Below, piece after piece: positions 35,402 through 45,140 of a DNA stretch of 64,000 bases. Source of the DNA: Pseudomonas sp. HS6 (GTDB taxonomy: Bacteria > Pseudomonadota > Gammaproteobacteria > Pseudomonadales > Pseudomonadaceae); contig NZ_CP067412.1 of the NCBI RefSeq assembly GCF_023375815.1, positions 806,001 through 870,000 on the forward strand, given 5' to 3'. The stretch's first letter is position 1; the number at the start of each line of letters is the position of its first letter. The position numbers were made by a program, and so were the translations under genes. Below the pieces are notes generated by a model, which was given only the letters and a program-made list of their open reading frames with translations, made no database searches and was not told where the DNA came from.

Positions 35402-38400
35402 ACCAGGGTTATGCCGAACTGCACTGCCTGTCGAATTTCAGTTTTCAGCGCGGTGCGTCCAGTGCGCTGGAGTTGTTCCAACGGGCGAAAAAGCACGGCT
35501 ATCAGGCGCTGGCGATCACCGATGAATGCACCCTGGCCGGGATCGTCCGTGCCTGGCAGGCGGCCAAATCCGTGGAGCTGCCGCTGATCATCGGCAGCGA
35601 AATCCGTATCGAGAACGGTCCGAAGCTGGTGGTGCTGGTCGAGAACATTGAGGGTTATCAGGCACTGTGCGGCTTGATCACTCAGGCCCGACGGCGTACC
35701 CAGAAAGGCCAGTATCAAATACTGCGCGAGGACTTCAGCGAACCATTACCGGGATTGCTGGTGCTGTGGGTGCCGGATACGGTCAATGACGTGGAAGAGG
35801 GTCGTTGGCTGAAACAGACCTTCGGCGAGCGCCTGTGGCTGGCGGTGCAGCTGCATCGCGGGCAGAACGATCAGCAGCGGCTGGCCGCATTGCTGAGTCT
35901 GGCGGACGAACTGCAGATTCCAGCGGTGGCCAGCGGCGATGTGCACATGCACGCCCGTGGTCGCCGGGCCTTGCAGGACACCATGACCGCGATCCGCCAT
36001 CACGTCCCGGTGGCCGAAGCGGGGTTGCGCCTGCACCCCAACGGCGAGCGGCATTTGCGCAGCCTCGATGTGTTGCGCGAGTTGTATCCGCAGACCTTGC
36101 TGGACGAATCGGTGAAACTGGCTCGCCGCTGCACGTTTGATCTGGGCCAGTTGCGCTATCAATACCCCAAAGAGCTAGTGCCCGAGGAACACGACGCCAG
36201 TTCCTGGCTACGGCATCTGACCGAGGAGGGTATCGCCTGGCGTTGGCCGAAAGGCGCACAGCCCAAGGTGCTCAAACAGATCGACGATGAGCTGGAGCTG
36301 ATTGCCGAACTCGGCTACGAAAGCTACTTCCTCACCGTGCACGACGTGGTGCGTTACGCCCGGGAGCAGAAAATTCTCTGTCAGGGTCGCGGGTCGGCGG
36401 CCAACTCGGCGGTGTGTTTTGCCTTGGGTATCACCGAGATCGACCCGGATCACACCACGCTTCTGTTCGAACGGTTCATGTCGAGGGAGCGCAACGAGCC
36501 GCCGGACATCGACGTGGATTTCGAGCACGAGCGCCGCGAAGAAGTCCTGCAATACGTGTTTCGTCGCTATGGTCGCCGTCGTGCGGCGCTGACGGCAGTG
36601 GTCAGCACCTACCACGCTGCCGGTGCGGTGCGCGATGTGGCTAAGGCGCTGGGTTTGCCGCCAGACCAGATCAACGCGCTGGCCGACTGCTGCGGTCACT
36701 GGAGCGATGAAACGCCGCCCGTGGAGCGCTTGCGTGAAAACGGCTTCGACCCGGACAGCCCGATCCTGCATCGCGTGCTGAGCCTGACCGGGCAACTGAT
36801 CGGTTTCCCCCGGCACCTGTCGCAGCACCCCGGCGGTTTCGTGATTTCCGAGCAACCGCTGGACACGCTGGTGCCGGTGGAAAACGCCGCCATGGCCGAC
36901 CGCACCATCATCCAGTGGGACAAGGACGACCTCGATGCGGTCGGGCTGCTCAAGGTGGATATCCTCGCCCTCGGCATGCTCAGCGCGATTCGCCGCTGTT
37001 TCGACCTGCTGCGCCGCCATCGCCATCAGGATCTGAGCCTGGCCACCATCCCGCCTGACGATCGCCCGACCTACGACATGATCAGCCGCGCCGACACCAT
37101 CGGCGTGTTTCAGATCGAGTCCCGGGCGCAGATGTCGATGCTGCCGCGCCTGCGCCCGCAAACCTTCTACGACCTGGTGATCGAGGTGGCCATCGTCCGG
37201 CCGGGGCCGATTCAGGGCGGGATGGTGCATCCGTACCTGCGTCGCCGGAACAAGGAAGAAGAGGAAACCTATCCGTCGCCGGAACTGGAAGTGGTGCTCA
37301 AACGCACCCTCGGCGTGCCGCTGTTTCAGGAACAGGTCATGCAGATCGCCATTGTCGCCGCCGACTATAGCCCCGGCGAGGCCGATCAGTTGCGCCGCTC
37401 GATGGCCGCATGGAAACGCCACGGCGGGCTGGAGCCGCACAAGGAACGGCTGGCCGCCGGCATGAAGAAAAACGGCTACAGCCCGGAATTCGCCGCGCAG
37501 ATCTTCGAGCAGATCAAAGGCTTCGGCAGTTACGGTTTTCCCGAGTCCCACGCCGCCAGTTTTGCCTTGCTGACCTATGCCAGTTGCTGGCTCAAGTGCC
37601 ATGAACCGGCGGCGTTTGCCTGTGCGCTGATCAACAGCTGGCCAATGGGCTTCTACAGCCCGGATCAGATTCTTCAGGATGCGCGCCGGCATCATTTGCA
37701 GATCCGTCCGGTGGACGTGCGCGCCAGTGACTGGGATTGCAGCCTGGAGCCGATTGCCGGCGAGCAACCGGCCATTCGCATGGGCCTGCGGATGATCAAG
37801 GGTTTTCGCGAGGAGGATGCGCGGAGCATCGAAAGCGCGCGGGCGAGGGGCGCGTTTGCCGATGTCGCCGATCTGGGTGAACGGGCCGGGCTCGACAGTC
37901 GGGCCCAGGCATTGCTGGCGGATGCTGGCGCGTTACGCGACCTGGCCGGTCACCGCCATCGCGCGCGCTGGGAAGTGGCCGGGGTGCAGAAACAGCTTGG
38001 ACTGTTTGCCGGGTTGCCGAGTCAGGAGGAGCCGGATGTGCTGCTGCCTGCGCCGAGTGTCAGCGAAGACCTGTTCACCGATTACGCCACCCTCGGCACC
38101 ACGCTGGGGCCGCACCCGCTGACCTTGTTGCGCGACGAGTTGCGGGCGCGGCGTTGTCGCAGTTCCCGGGAGTTGCTGGAGGTCGAGCATGGCCGGCCGG
38201 TCAGCGTGGCGGGGCTGGTGACTGGGCGCCAGCGACCGGGCACCGCCAGTGGCGTGACTTTCGTGACGCTGGAAGACGAGTTCGGCAACGTCAACGTGGT
38301 GGTCTGGCGCGATCTGGCCGAGCGTCAGCGTCAGGTGCTGGTGGGCTCGCAATTGCTCAAGGTCGATGGCCGTTGGGAGCGTGAAGGCGAAGTCCGGCAT

Positions 38401-38475
38401 CTGATCGCAGGACGCTTGAGTGACCTCAGCCCGTTGCTCAACGGCATTCGTGTGCAGAGCCGCGACTTCCACTGA
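35398..38475 (+). CDS. dnaE2: Error-prone DNA polymerase DnaE2 (ImuC)
   Basis: A 1025-residue C-family polymerase. The N-terminal PHP domain starts [17 protein letters not shown], typical of DnaE2 instead of the replicative DnaE1. The palm aspartates occur in [15 protein letters not shown] (about 365-380) and a third in [16 protein letters not shown]. The OB-fold domain is near the C-terminus ([25 protein letters not shown]). It does mutagenic bypass during SOS. Translation begins at GTG 35398, overlapping the imuB stop (GTGA). Confidence 0.95.
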   Translation: MNQGYAELHCLSNFSFQRGASSALELFQRAKKHGYQALAITDECTLAGIVRAWQAAKSVELPLIIGSEIRIENGPKLVVLVENIEGYQALCGLITQARRRTQKGQYQILREDFSEPLPGLLVLWVPDTVNDVEEGRWLKQTFGERLWLAVQLHRGQNDQQRLAALLSLADELQIPAVASGDVHMHARGRRALQDTMTAIRHHVPVAEAGLRLHPNGERHLRSLDVLRELYPQTLLDESVKLARRCTFDLGQLRYQYPKELVPEEHDASSWLRHLTEEGIAWRWPKGAQPKVLKQIDDELELIAELGYESYFLTVHDVVRYAREQKILCQGRGSAANSAVCFALGITEIDPDHTTLLFERFMSRERNEPPDIDVDFEHERREEVLQYVFRRYGRRRAALTAVVSTYHAAGAVRDVAKALGLPPDQINALADCCGHWSDETPPVERLRENGFDPDSPILHRVLSLTGQLIGFPRHLSQHPGGFVISEQPLDTLVPVENAAMADRTIIQWDKDDLDAVGLLKVDILALGMLSAIRRCFDLLRRHRHQDLSLATIPPDDRPTYDMISRADTIGVFQIESRAQMSMLPRLRPQTFYDLVIEVAIVRPGPIQGGMVHPYLRRRNKEEEETYPSPELEVVLKRTLGVPLFQEQVMQIAIVAADYSPGEADQLRRSMAAWKRHGGLEPHKERLAAGMKKNGYSPEFAAQIFEQIKGFGSYGFPESHAASFALLTYASCWLKCHEPAAFACALINSWPMGFYSPDQILQDARRHHLQIRPVDVRASDWDCSLEPIAGEQPAIRMGLRMIKGFREEDARSIESARARGAFADVADLGERAGLDSRAQALLADAGALRDLAGHRHRARWEVAGVQKQLGLFAGLPSQEEPDVLLPAPSVSEDLFTDYATLGTTLGPHPLTLLRDELRARRCRSSRELLEVEHGRPVSVAGLVTGRQRPGTASGVTFVTLEDEFGNVNVVVWRDLAERQRQVLVGSQLLKVDGRWEREGEVRHLIAGRLSDLSPLLNGIRVQSRDFH

Positions 38476-38620
38476 CGGCAGTTGGCTGATCCGCAAGCCA
38501 ATTTGCTGACGTCAAAAAAACCTGTCCTCAATGGTGGCACTTTGGCATAATGCCGCCCCTTTCCCGATCCCCCACGACTTTGCGGTGCCGGGACACATCA
38601 TTTTTCAGAAGGAATGCACA

Positions 38621-39313
38621 GTGAGAATGATCTCCCGGATGTTGGTCTCGGGCGTTGCGATTGCCGTCCTCGGCACCCTGGCCGGCTCGCTTTCCGGTTG
38701 CGCCACCGAAAGCTCCCGCGCACTGCCAGTGGCCAAGGTGGAAAGCGCCTCTCAGGCCTGGTCCGGTGTCCGTATCCCGATGGCCGTGGGCAAGTTCGAC
38801 AACCGTTCGAGCTACATGCGCGGGATCTTCTCCGACGGCGTCGACCGTCTCGGCGGTCAGGCCAAGACCATCCTGATCACTCATTTGCAGCAGACCAACC
38901 GTTTCTCCGTGCTCGATCGCGACAACATGGGCGAGATCCAGCAGGAAGCCGCGATCAAGGGCCAGGCTCAGCGTCTGAAAGGCGCCGATTACGTGGTCAC
39001 CGGTGACGTCACCGAGTTCGGCCGCAAAGAGACCGGCGATCACCAACTGTTCGGCATTCTCGGCCGTGGCAAGACCCAGGTCGCGTACGCCAAGGTCAAC
39101 CTGAACATCGTCAACATCAGCACGTCCGAAGTGGTGTATTCGACCCAGGGCGCCGGTGAATACGCCTTGTCCAACCGCGAAATCATCGGTTTCGGCGGCA
39201 CCGCTGCCTACGACTCCACTCTCAACGGCAAAGTCCTCGATCTGGCCATGCGCGAGGCGATCAATCGTCTGGTCGATGGCATGAACGCCGGTGCCTGGAA
39301 ACCGGGCAACTGA
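38621..39313 (+). CDS. CsgG-family lipoprotein
   Basis: A 230-residue lipoprotein with lipobox SLSGC (cysteine at about 27). The CsgG domain follows: GKFDNRSSYMRGIFSDG, ILITHLQQTNRFSVLDRDNM, and GADYVVTGDVTEFGRK. In curli systems CsgG makes an outer-membrane secretion pore; here no csgA or csgB lies nearby and the next two genes are DUF4810 and DUF799 lipoproteins, the usual trio in non-curli bacteria. GTG 38621 follows AGAAGGA by seven bases; ATG 38627 is an alternative. Confidence 0.87.
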   Translation: MRMISRMLVSGVAIAVLGTLAGSLSGCATESSRALPVAKVESASQAWSGVRIPMAVGKFDNRSSYMRGIFSDGVDRLGGQAKTILITHLQQTNRFSVLDRDNMGEIQQEAAIKGQAQRLKGADYVVTGDVTEFGRKETGDHQLFGILGRGKTQVAYAKVNLNIVNISTSEVVYSTQGAGEYALSNREIIGFGGTAAYDSTLNGKVLDLAMREAINRLVDGMNAGAWKPGN

Positions 39314-39342
39314 TAGACGCCCATCGCAAGGAGCAACACACC

Positions 39343-39711
39343 ATGAATCTGTCCCTGTCCCGGCCGTTGATGGCCTTGACACTGACCGCCAGCGCCTTGC
39401 TGGCTGGTTGCAGCAGCCCGCAAACCCTTTACCAGTGGGAAGGCTACCAGCCACAAGTCTACGAATACTTCAAAAGCGAAACGCCGAAAGAGGCCCAGGC
39501 CGAAGCGCTGGAAGCCGATCTGCAAAAAATCCGCGCCAGTGGCAAACCCGTCCCGCCGGGTTACCACGCACACCTCGGTCTGCTGTACCTGAGCATGGGC
39601 AAGGACGATCAGATGGTGCAGCAACTGCGCACCGAAAAGACCCTGTTCCCCGAGTCCGGCACGTACATGGATTTTCTGCTTAAGAACGCCAAGACCGGAG
39701 ACGCCAAATGA
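39343..39711 (+). CDS. DUF4810 lipoprotein
   Basis: A 122-residue lipoprotein (lipobox LLAGC, about residues 18-22). The conserved DUF4810 core is LYQWEGYQPQVYEYFK, followed by a helical part with GYHAHLGLLYLSMGKDDQMVQQL that resembles one TPR unit. It is the middle gene of the CsgG-DUF4810-DUF799 trio, 29 bp after the CsgG gene and overlapping the DUF799 gene by four bases. Function is unknown; outer-membrane complex assembly is suspected from the set. Confidence 0.87.
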   Translation: MNLSLSRPLMALTLTASALLAGCSSPQTLYQWEGYQPQVYEYFKSETPKEAQAEALEADLQKIRASGKPVPPGYHAHLGLLYLSMGKDDQMVQQLRTEKTLFPESGTYMDFLLKNAKTGDAK

Positions 39712-40367
39712 TCTCGCGTGCCTTGAAAGGGCTGGCTGCGGGCCTGGCGCTGACCGTTCTCGGCGGCTGCGTTGCCCCGAAGGCCGTGGACTATTCGGCG
39801 TACAAGCAAGCGCGCCCGAAATCCATTCTGGTGCTGCCGCCGCTGAACACCTCGCCGGACGTCAAGGCGTCCTACAGTCTGCTGTCGCAAGTGACGTTCC
39901 CGCTAGCCGAGGCCGGTTACTACGTGCTGCCGATCACCCTGGTCGACGAGACGTTCCGCCAGAACGGCCTGACCACGCCGGATGACATCCATCAGGCGCC
40001 GGCCAACAAATTGCACGAAATCTTCGGTGCCGACGCGGCGCTGTACATCACCGTCAGCGAGTACGGCACGCGCTACATGGTGATCAGCAGCGAAACCGCT
40101 GTCACCGCCAGCGCCAAACTGGTCGACCTGAAAACCGGCACCACCCTGTGGACCGGTTCGGCCCGGGCGTCGAGCGAAGAGGGCGGCAATAACAGTGGCG
40201 GCGGCCTGATCGGCGCGCTGATCACCGCTGCGGTGAAGCAGATCGTCAACAGCTCCACCGATGCCGGCTACCCGATTGCCGGTGTGGCCAGCAACCGTCT
40301 GCTGTCGGCCGGTCATCCGGCAGGCCTGCTGTATGGGCCACGGTCGCCGAAGTACGGCACTGACTGA
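39708..40367 (+). CDS. DUF799 (GNA1162-like) lipoprotein
   Basis: A 219-residue lipoprotein (lipobox LGGC near residues 19-22). The DUF799 body contains ARPKSILVLPPLNTSPDVKA, GADAALYITVSEYGTRYMVISSE, and DLKTGTTLWTGSARAS. The family includes neisserial GNA1162, whose fold resembles the TolB N-terminal domain. It ends the trio, overlaps its predecessor by ATGA, and is followed by a strong terminator. Confidence 0.87.
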   Translation: MISRALKGLAAGLALTVLGGCVAPKAVDYSAYKQARPKSILVLPPLNTSPDVKASYSLLSQVTFPLAEAGYYVLPITLVDETFRQNGLTTPDDIHQAPANKLHEIFGADAALYITVSEYGTRYMVISSETAVTASAKLVDLKTGTTLWTGSARASSEEGGNNSGGGLIGALITAAVKQIVNSSTDAGYPIAGVASNRLLSAGHPAGLLYGPRSPKYGTD

Positions 40368-41067
40368 TCGACCTGTAACGGCGGCCCACCTCGGTGAGCC
40401 GCCGTTTTATTTGGCGGGCCAGAACCGCTCGCCCCCCCCCCGGTGCCTCCGTCCACGCTTGCAACGAGCGGGTCGGCAGGTCGAAGTAATCCCGGGTTCG
40501 CGCATAACCATGGCCGCCCATGCGCCCGATCGCATCCAGCCCCAATTGATCGATGTACAGGGTTTTCGGGTCTATCAACTCGTCACGCACATGCGCCATC
40601 AACACCTCGCCAAAAATGATCTCCCGCGACTGGCCGATGTTCAGCGCCATCATCCGCCGACACTCCAGCGCCACCGGTGCTTCGCCGATTCGCGGGCATT
40701 TGACCGAGGTGCCGGGGATTGCCGTCAGGCCGGCTGCGGTCAATTCATCGAAGCCTGGCGCGAACGGCACGGCGCAGACGTTCATGGCTTCCACCAGTGC
40801 GTCGCTGACAATGTTGACGGTGAATTCCTGTTTCATCTGGATATTACGCGTGGTGTCTTTGGGGCTCTGGTCGCCGTAGTTCTCCACGCCGAGCGCGAGA
40901 ATGGGCGGGTCCGCCGACAGCGCATTGAAGAAGCTGAACGGCGCCGCGTTGACCCGGCCTTCGGCATCGATGGTGGTGACCAGTGCAATCGGGCGCGGCA
41001 CCACGCTGCCGATCAGAATCTTGTATTTTTCCCGTGGGCTCAGTTGGCTGAAATCGAAGCTGTGCAT
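40246..41067 (-). CDS. Flavin reductase-like (FMN-binding split barrel) protein, 3' end apparently frameshifted
   Basis: As read, 273 codons. Residues 1-205 are a standard flavin-reductase-like domain (IGSVVPRPIALVTT, then NAAPFSFFNALSADPP, then FGEVLMAHV), probably binding FMN. After TEAPGGG the frame crosses a run of ten C (40432-40441) and continues through the terminator and into the DUF799 gene with an Arg/Ser-rich, unlikely tail. Removing one C gives ERFWPAK and a stop at 40407, immediately before the terminator, for about 219 residues. So either a sequencing indel or a slippage-prone tract is present. It is the last gene of the amidohydrolase/ABC operon. Confidence 0.8.
   Translation of the reverse strand: MHSFDFSQLSPREKYKILIGSVVPRPIALVTTIDAEGRVNAAPFSFFNALSADPPILALGVENYGDQSPKDTTRNIQMKQEFTVNIVSDALVEAMNVCAVPFAPGFDELTAAGLTAIPGTSVKCPRIGEAPVALECRRMMALNIGQSREIIFGEVLMAHVRDELIDPKTLYIDQLGLDAIGRMGGHGYARTRDYFDLPTRSLQAWTEAPGGGRAVLARQIKRRLTEVGRRYRSISQCRTSATVAHTAGLPDDRPTADGCWPHRQSGSRHRWSC
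40377..40412 (+). terminator. Bidirectional rho-independent terminator
   Basis: AACGGCGGC (40377-40385) pairs with GCCGCCGTT (40398-40406); the inner CACC/GGTG extends the stem. It is followed on the plus strand by TTTATTT and ends the CsgG-DUF4810-DUF799 operon. On the minus strand it lies just past the expected stop of the flavin reductase. Confidence 0.88.
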
Positions 41068-41078
41068 GGCAGAAATCT

Positions 41079-42566
41079 CTAGGAAAGTGGATCAATGGCG
41101 CTCAATGGCGCTTCGGCGCTGTAGTCGTCGGCGAACGGAATGGCCGGCTGGAACAGGGTTTTCCAGTCCGGTCGGCCAAAGGCCCGGTCGCTGTGGCTGC
41201 GCATCAGTTTTTCGTATTGGCGCTGGGCCTGGCGTTGCAGAGTGGGGTAGTCGACGCCGTTGACCAGACCGTCGTGCATCACGCAGCGACCATCGATGTA
41301 ACTGGCGATGCAGTCGTCGCCGCGTCCAGCCAACAGCAGGTTTTTCAGTGGATCGAACAGCGGGCCCAGGTGCAGGCCGCGCAGATTGAACACGGTGATG
41401 TCGGCTTTAGCGCCGGGGGCCAGACGTCCGAGGTCGTCACGACCCAAAGCCTTGGCGCCGCCGAGGGTCGCGGCGTTGTACAGGTCGAGGCTGCTGGTCA
41501 GCGCCGAGTCGCCCTCCATCAAGCGGGCGATGTTCAAACCGTGGCGCATGTTTGCCAGCAAGTCCGCCGGCCATGTGTCGGTGCCGAGGGCGAAGTTGAT
41601 GCCTTTGGCCCGATAGCGGCCAAACGAATTCAGCGCCTCGCCGTCGCGGGCGAACACCAGCGGGCAGTGCACCAGACTCGCGCCGCCGTCGATGATCCGT
41701 TGCAGATCGTCATCGCCTGAGGTGTAGATGCCGTGGGGCAAGAGACTGCGCGGGGTGAGCAAGTCGAGTTGTTGCAACCAGCCCAACGGCGAGGTGCCGC
41801 GCAGATGTTCAACCATCGCGACTTCACCGGGCGCCTGACAGCAATGCAGACGCATCGGTGCATTTAGTTCACGGCTCAATGCGGAGGTGCGTTGCAGCAG
41901 CGCCGGGGTGCAGGTCTGGATGCGATCCGGCAGCAGCGCACCGCGAATCAGTCCAGCATGTGCGCCATCGAAATCCTTGAAAAAACGTGCGGCCGCGTCC
42001 AGCCCGGCCAGACCCCGCGCCTCATCCCAGTGGTGGGCGAGGCTGCCATCGGCGCGCCAGTAACTCATGCCGCTCATGTAGCAGGGGCCGAGATAGGTAC
42101 GCAGCCCGAGTTCACCCGCCACGTCGGCGACAGTGGCGAACTCGTCGTAGGTTTCCGCCCATTCACGGTAGTACATCGAGGTGATCGGCATTGCCGTGGT
42201 GATGCCGTTGCGGATCAACTGGGTGAAGGCGTAGCGGTATTTGAAGACCTCTTCTTCCGGGCTGAACGACTCACGCGGCCCGGCCTCCAGATACTCCGCC
42301 GACCACATGCGGCCCATCGCACGTTCATCGCCGTTGTCCAGGGTCAGCACCGTGGAATCGAGATCGCCGAGGGCGTCGAGGTCGATGAAACCGGGACCGA
42401 TCAGCGCATTGCCGTAGTCGATCCACTGATCCACCAGCCCTGGATAACCGCGCCCGACAAACTCGATCCGCGAGCCGGCAAACACCACTTCGCCGTCGCG
42501 CCACAGCACATGTTGCGTGCCGTCGAAACCGACTACGCAACCGGCCTTCAGGCCGATCCGTTTCAC
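41079..42566 (-). CDS. Amidohydrolase-superfamily protein (chlorohydrolase/TRZ-like) lacking the HxH motif
   Basis: A 495-residue COG0402-type protein. The composite beta-sandwich and barrel are recognisable (NALIGPGFID at the barrel start, LPHGIYTSGDDD, NFALGTDTWPADL, and LGRLAPGAKADITVFNL at the end). The expected HxH after GPGFID is replaced by LDALGDLD (63-70), and the usual HxHxxE reads LHCCQAPGE (240-248). Metal binding must therefore be altered or lost. The late Asp (GTDTW) and one His (LPHGI) remain. It overlaps by four bases the second amidohydrolase gene upstream, suggesting a paired function. Confidence 0.85.
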   Translation of the reverse strand: MKRIGLKAGCVVGFDGTQHVLWRDGEVVFAGSRIEFVGRGYPGLVDQWIDYGNALIGPGFIDLDALGDLDSTVLTLDNGDERAMGRMWSAEYLEAGPRESFSPEEEVFKYRYAFTQLIRNGITTAMPITSMYYREWAETYDEFATVADVAGELGLRTYLGPCYMSGMSYWRADGSLAHHWDEARGLAGLDAAARFFKDFDGAHAGLIRGALLPDRIQTCTPALLQRTSALSRELNAPMRLHCCQAPGEVAMVEHLRGTSPLGWLQQLDLLTPRSLLPHGIYTSGDDDLQRIIDGGASLVHCPLVFARDGEALNSFGRYRAKGINFALGTDTWPADLLANMRHGLNIARLMEGDSALTSSLDLYNAATLGGAKALGRDDLGRLAPGAKADITVFNLRGLHLGPLFDPLKNLLLAGRGDDCIASYIDGRCVMHDGLVNGVDYPTLQRQAQRQYEKLMRSHSDRAFGRPDWKTLFQPAIPFADDYSAEAPLSAIDPLS

Positions 42567-43759
42567 AGACGGCTGCCCAGCAAACGACCGCCGCTGGCGA
42601 TCAGTTCGCCGCCGCGATAGACCTGACGCACTGGCCGCGCGACGACTGCCTCGCCAAGTGTTTCGACCGGCATCAACAGAAAGTCCGCCGGCCGGCCGAT
42701 GTCGAAGCCGTAATCCTGGATCCCCAATGCGCGCGCACCGTTGACCGTCGCTGCTTCGAATGCGGCCGCCAGTTCATCGTCCTTGCCCAGGTCGAAACGG
42801 AACGCCAGCAACATCGCTCGCTCCAGCATGTCGCCATTACCCATCGGCGACCACGCATCACGAATGCCGTCGGAGCCCAGGCACACGTTGACGCCGGTCT
42901 CGCGCAGCGCCAGAAACGGTGGAACGGCGCAGTCGGCCGGCGCTGAACTCATCAGCGAAATGCCCAGCGCCGCAAGCCGTTCGGCGACCGGTTTGACCTG
43001 GCTCCAGGGCAACATGCCGAGGCAATAGGCGTGGCTGATCATCACCCGGTTTTGCAGGTTGAAACGCTCGGTGTAATCGGCGATCCGGGCGATCTGCCAC
43101 AGACCCAGTTCACCTTTGTCGTGCAGGTGAATGTCGACGCCGCGCTGGAACTCGCTGGCCAGTTTGAACACGAAATCCAGCTGCGCGATCGGGTCGTTGT
43201 CGATGCCGCACGGGTCGAGCCCGCCGACGTTTTCCACGCCCAGGGCCATGGCTTCGCGCATCAGCCCGGCGGTGCCGGGACGGCTGATCAGGCCGGTTTG
43301 CGGGAAGACCACCAGTTGCAGGTCGATCAGGTCGTTGTAGGTTTCGCGCAGTTGTTGCATGGCCTCGACGTGACGCAGGCCGAATTCCGGATCGATGTCG
43401 ACGTGACAACGCATCGTCAGCGAACCCCTGGCGATGCAGTTTTCTAGCAGGGCGCCGGCGCGTACGGCAATCGGCGCTTTGACTTCACGCAGGACGCGGC
43501 GCTCGTTGCTGATGTAGTCCTTGAGCGTCGGGCCGGCGCTGTTCGGGCGCCAGGGTTGGCCGTAAAGGGTCTTGTCGAGGTGGACATGGCTTTCCACCAG
43601 CGGGGCGGTCAGGAGCTGGTTCTGGCCGTCGATGTCGGTGGCGGCCAACGGGGTGCTGGAGGCCGGGCGGCGTTGGGTGAATTTGCCGTTTTCGATCAGC
43701 AGGTCTTCGGCGGGGGCGCCGTAGGGGCGGATGTTTCTGAGCCAGCGGGGGGCAGTCAT
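42563..43759 (-). CDS. Amidohydrolase, cytosine deaminase-like
   Basis: A 398-residue metal-dependent hydrolase with intact motifs: HVHLDK (58-63), HLHDKGELG near 210, SHAYCLG near 240, and GSDGIRDAW near 295. The HVHLDK lysine is typical of the CodA/isocytosine deaminase branch of the superfamily. Likely substrates are cyclic amidines or pyrimidine-like rings; the exact one is not readable. It lies downstream of a polyamine-type ABC system, separated from it by a MITE-like repeat, and overlaps the HxH-less amidohydrolase. Confidence 0.87.
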   Translation of the reverse strand: MTAPRWLRNIRPYGAPAEDLLIENGKFTQRRPASSTPLAATDIDGQNQLLTAPLVESHVHLDKTLYGQPWRPNSAGPTLKDYISNERRVLREVKAPIAVRAGALLENCIARGSLTMRCHVDIDPEFGLRHVEAMQQLRETYNDLIDLQLVVFPQTGLISRPGTAGLMREAMALGVENVGGLDPCGIDNDPIAQLDFVFKLASEFQRGVDIHLHDKGELGLWQIARIADYTERFNLQNRVMISHAYCLGMLPWSQVKPVAERLAALGISLMSSAPADCAVPPFLALRETGVNVCLGSDGIRDAWSPMGNGDMLERAMLLAFRFDLGKDDELAAAFEAATVNGARALGIQDYGFDIGRPADFLLMPVETLGEAVVARPVRQVYRGGELIASGGRLLGSRL

Positions 43760-43788
43760 TGGAACCTCTTTTGTTCTTTAAATTTTTT

Positions 43789-44017
43789 CCCCTCACCCTA
43801 GCCCTCTCCCGGAGGGAGAGGGGACCGAATGGGGGATATTGAAGAGTTACGCCGACCTGAACGATCTACTTTGAATCCATAATCGACTCGCTCTCTGAAT
43901 CCATAATTGACTTGATCTCTGAATCCATAATCGACCAGGTCTTTCAGGTCGGCGGACAGCGCGAGACAACTCGGTCAGTCCCCTCTCCCTCGGGGAGAGG
44001 GTTAGGGTGAGGGGGCT
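43789..44017. repeat. MITE-like repeat element, copy 3, with 24-bp internal tandem repeats
   Basis: The most complete copy. The left end CCCCTCACCCTAGCCCTCTC and the complement of the right end CCCCTCACCCTAACCCTCTC are near-identical, extending to about 36 bp inverted arms through the GGAGGGAGAGGGGA part. Inside are three 24-bp units starting GAATCCATAAT at 43873, 43897 and 43921. There is no coding capacity. It occupies most of the 310-bp gap between the binding-protein gene and the amidohydrolase gene. Confidence 0.8.
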
Positions 44018-44069
44018 CTTCGAGGTCAACCTGGAAAGTCGGCGTTTCACTAAAACCAGCGATCCACGA

Positions 44070-45122
44070 TCAGCCTTTGAGCTTCGACCAAATCCGATCC
44101 TGCAGCTCCCGCGCCTTGTTGCTGCATTCTTTTTCCGGCCGCAGCCGCGAGGCGTATTCCTCGGGCATGTTGATCGCGTCCATAACCTTCCATTTCGCAT
44201 CCAGCAACTGATCGCTCTGAATCCCGTTGGCATAGGCAATCGCGTTGGACACGGCTGCCGCGTTCTCAGGCTTCATCATCCAGTCGATAAAGATCTTCGC
44301 GTTGCCCGGATGCGGGGCGCTTTTCGGTACGGCGAAGTTGTCCTGGAACATCGCCAGGCCTTCTTTCGGGTACACGTATTTGATCGTGCTCTTCTGCAAC
44401 GTGGCCCGGGCCGTCGAGCCGTTCCAGTTTTGCATCATGATCACCTCGCCCGAGGCCATGCGGTCCACGGTGTTGTCGGAGCTGTACATCTTCAAAAACG
44501 GTTTCTGCTTTTGCAGCAGCTCGAGGATGCGCTTGGCGTCCTGCGGGTTTTCCGTGCATTCGTCGACGTTCAGGTAATGGCTGGCGGCGTTGATCACGCT
44601 GCTGGAGGTGTCGAGGGCGGCGAGCTGGCCCTGCAGTTCCTTGCGCGGTTCGAAGAACTCTTTCCACGAATCGTCGAGTTTGCCGCCGGGCACCCGGGCG
44701 CTGTCATAGGAAAACCCGGTGGTGCCCCACAGGTACGGCGCCGAGAACTTGCGGCCCGGGTCGAAGCTCGGGTCGCGGAACGGGCCTTTGACGTACTGGA
44801 AGTTGCTCAGGGTCGGCGTGTCGATTTCCAGCAGCAGATCCTGTTTGATCAGCGTCTGCATGATCGACTGCGACGGCACGATCACGTCATACGCCGCGCC
44901 GCCGGCCTGCAATTTGGCGAGCAGGGTTTCGTTGCTGTCGTAGCCGTCCATGGTGACCTTGATCCCGGTCTCTTTTTCGAACTTGGCCAGCAGGTCCACC
45001 GGGTAGTAATCGGTCCAGTTGTAGAAGAACAATTCCTTGGGCTCGGCGGCGTGGGCGCTGAGCGCGGTGAAACAACTCAGGGCCAGACCGGAAATAGCCA
45101 AACGCATGCTTTTGGTTTTCAT
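44070..45122 (-). CDS. ABC transporter substrate-binding protein, PotD/PotF-like
   Basis: A 350-residue periplasmic protein with a signal peptide (cleavage near AHA, 23-25). The mature start ELFFYNWTDYYPVDLLAKFEKETGIKV is the classic polyamine-binding family opening, and YDVIVPSQSIM and WGTTGFSYD follow. The aromatic and acidic residues that grip polyamines are only partly recognisable, so the ligand could be another amine. It is the fourth transporter gene, after ATPase and two permeases. Confidence 0.9.
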   Translation of the reverse strand: MKTKSMRLAISGLALSCFTALSAHAAEPKELFFYNWTDYYPVDLLAKFEKETGIKVTMDGYDSNETLLAKLQAGGAAYDVIVPSQSIMQTLIKQDLLLEIDTPTLSNFQYVKGPFRDPSFDPGRKFSAPYLWGTTGFSYDSARVPGGKLDDSWKEFFEPRKELQGQLAALDTSSSVINAASHYLNVDECTENPQDAKRILELLQKQKPFLKMYSSDNTVDRMASGEVIMMQNWNGSTARATLQKSTIKYVYPKEGLAMFQDNFAVPKSAPHPGNAKIFIDWMMKPENAAAVSNAIAYANGIQSDQLLDAKWKVMDAINMPEEYASRLRPEKECSNKARELQDRIWSKLKG

Positions 45123-45140
45123 GAACAGAGCGCTCCAGGT

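Noticed and set aside
43873..43945. Three evenly spaced 24-bp repeats considered as a CRISPR array
   Set aside because: The units are contiguous with no unique spacers, lie inside inverted arms, and no cas gene is present.
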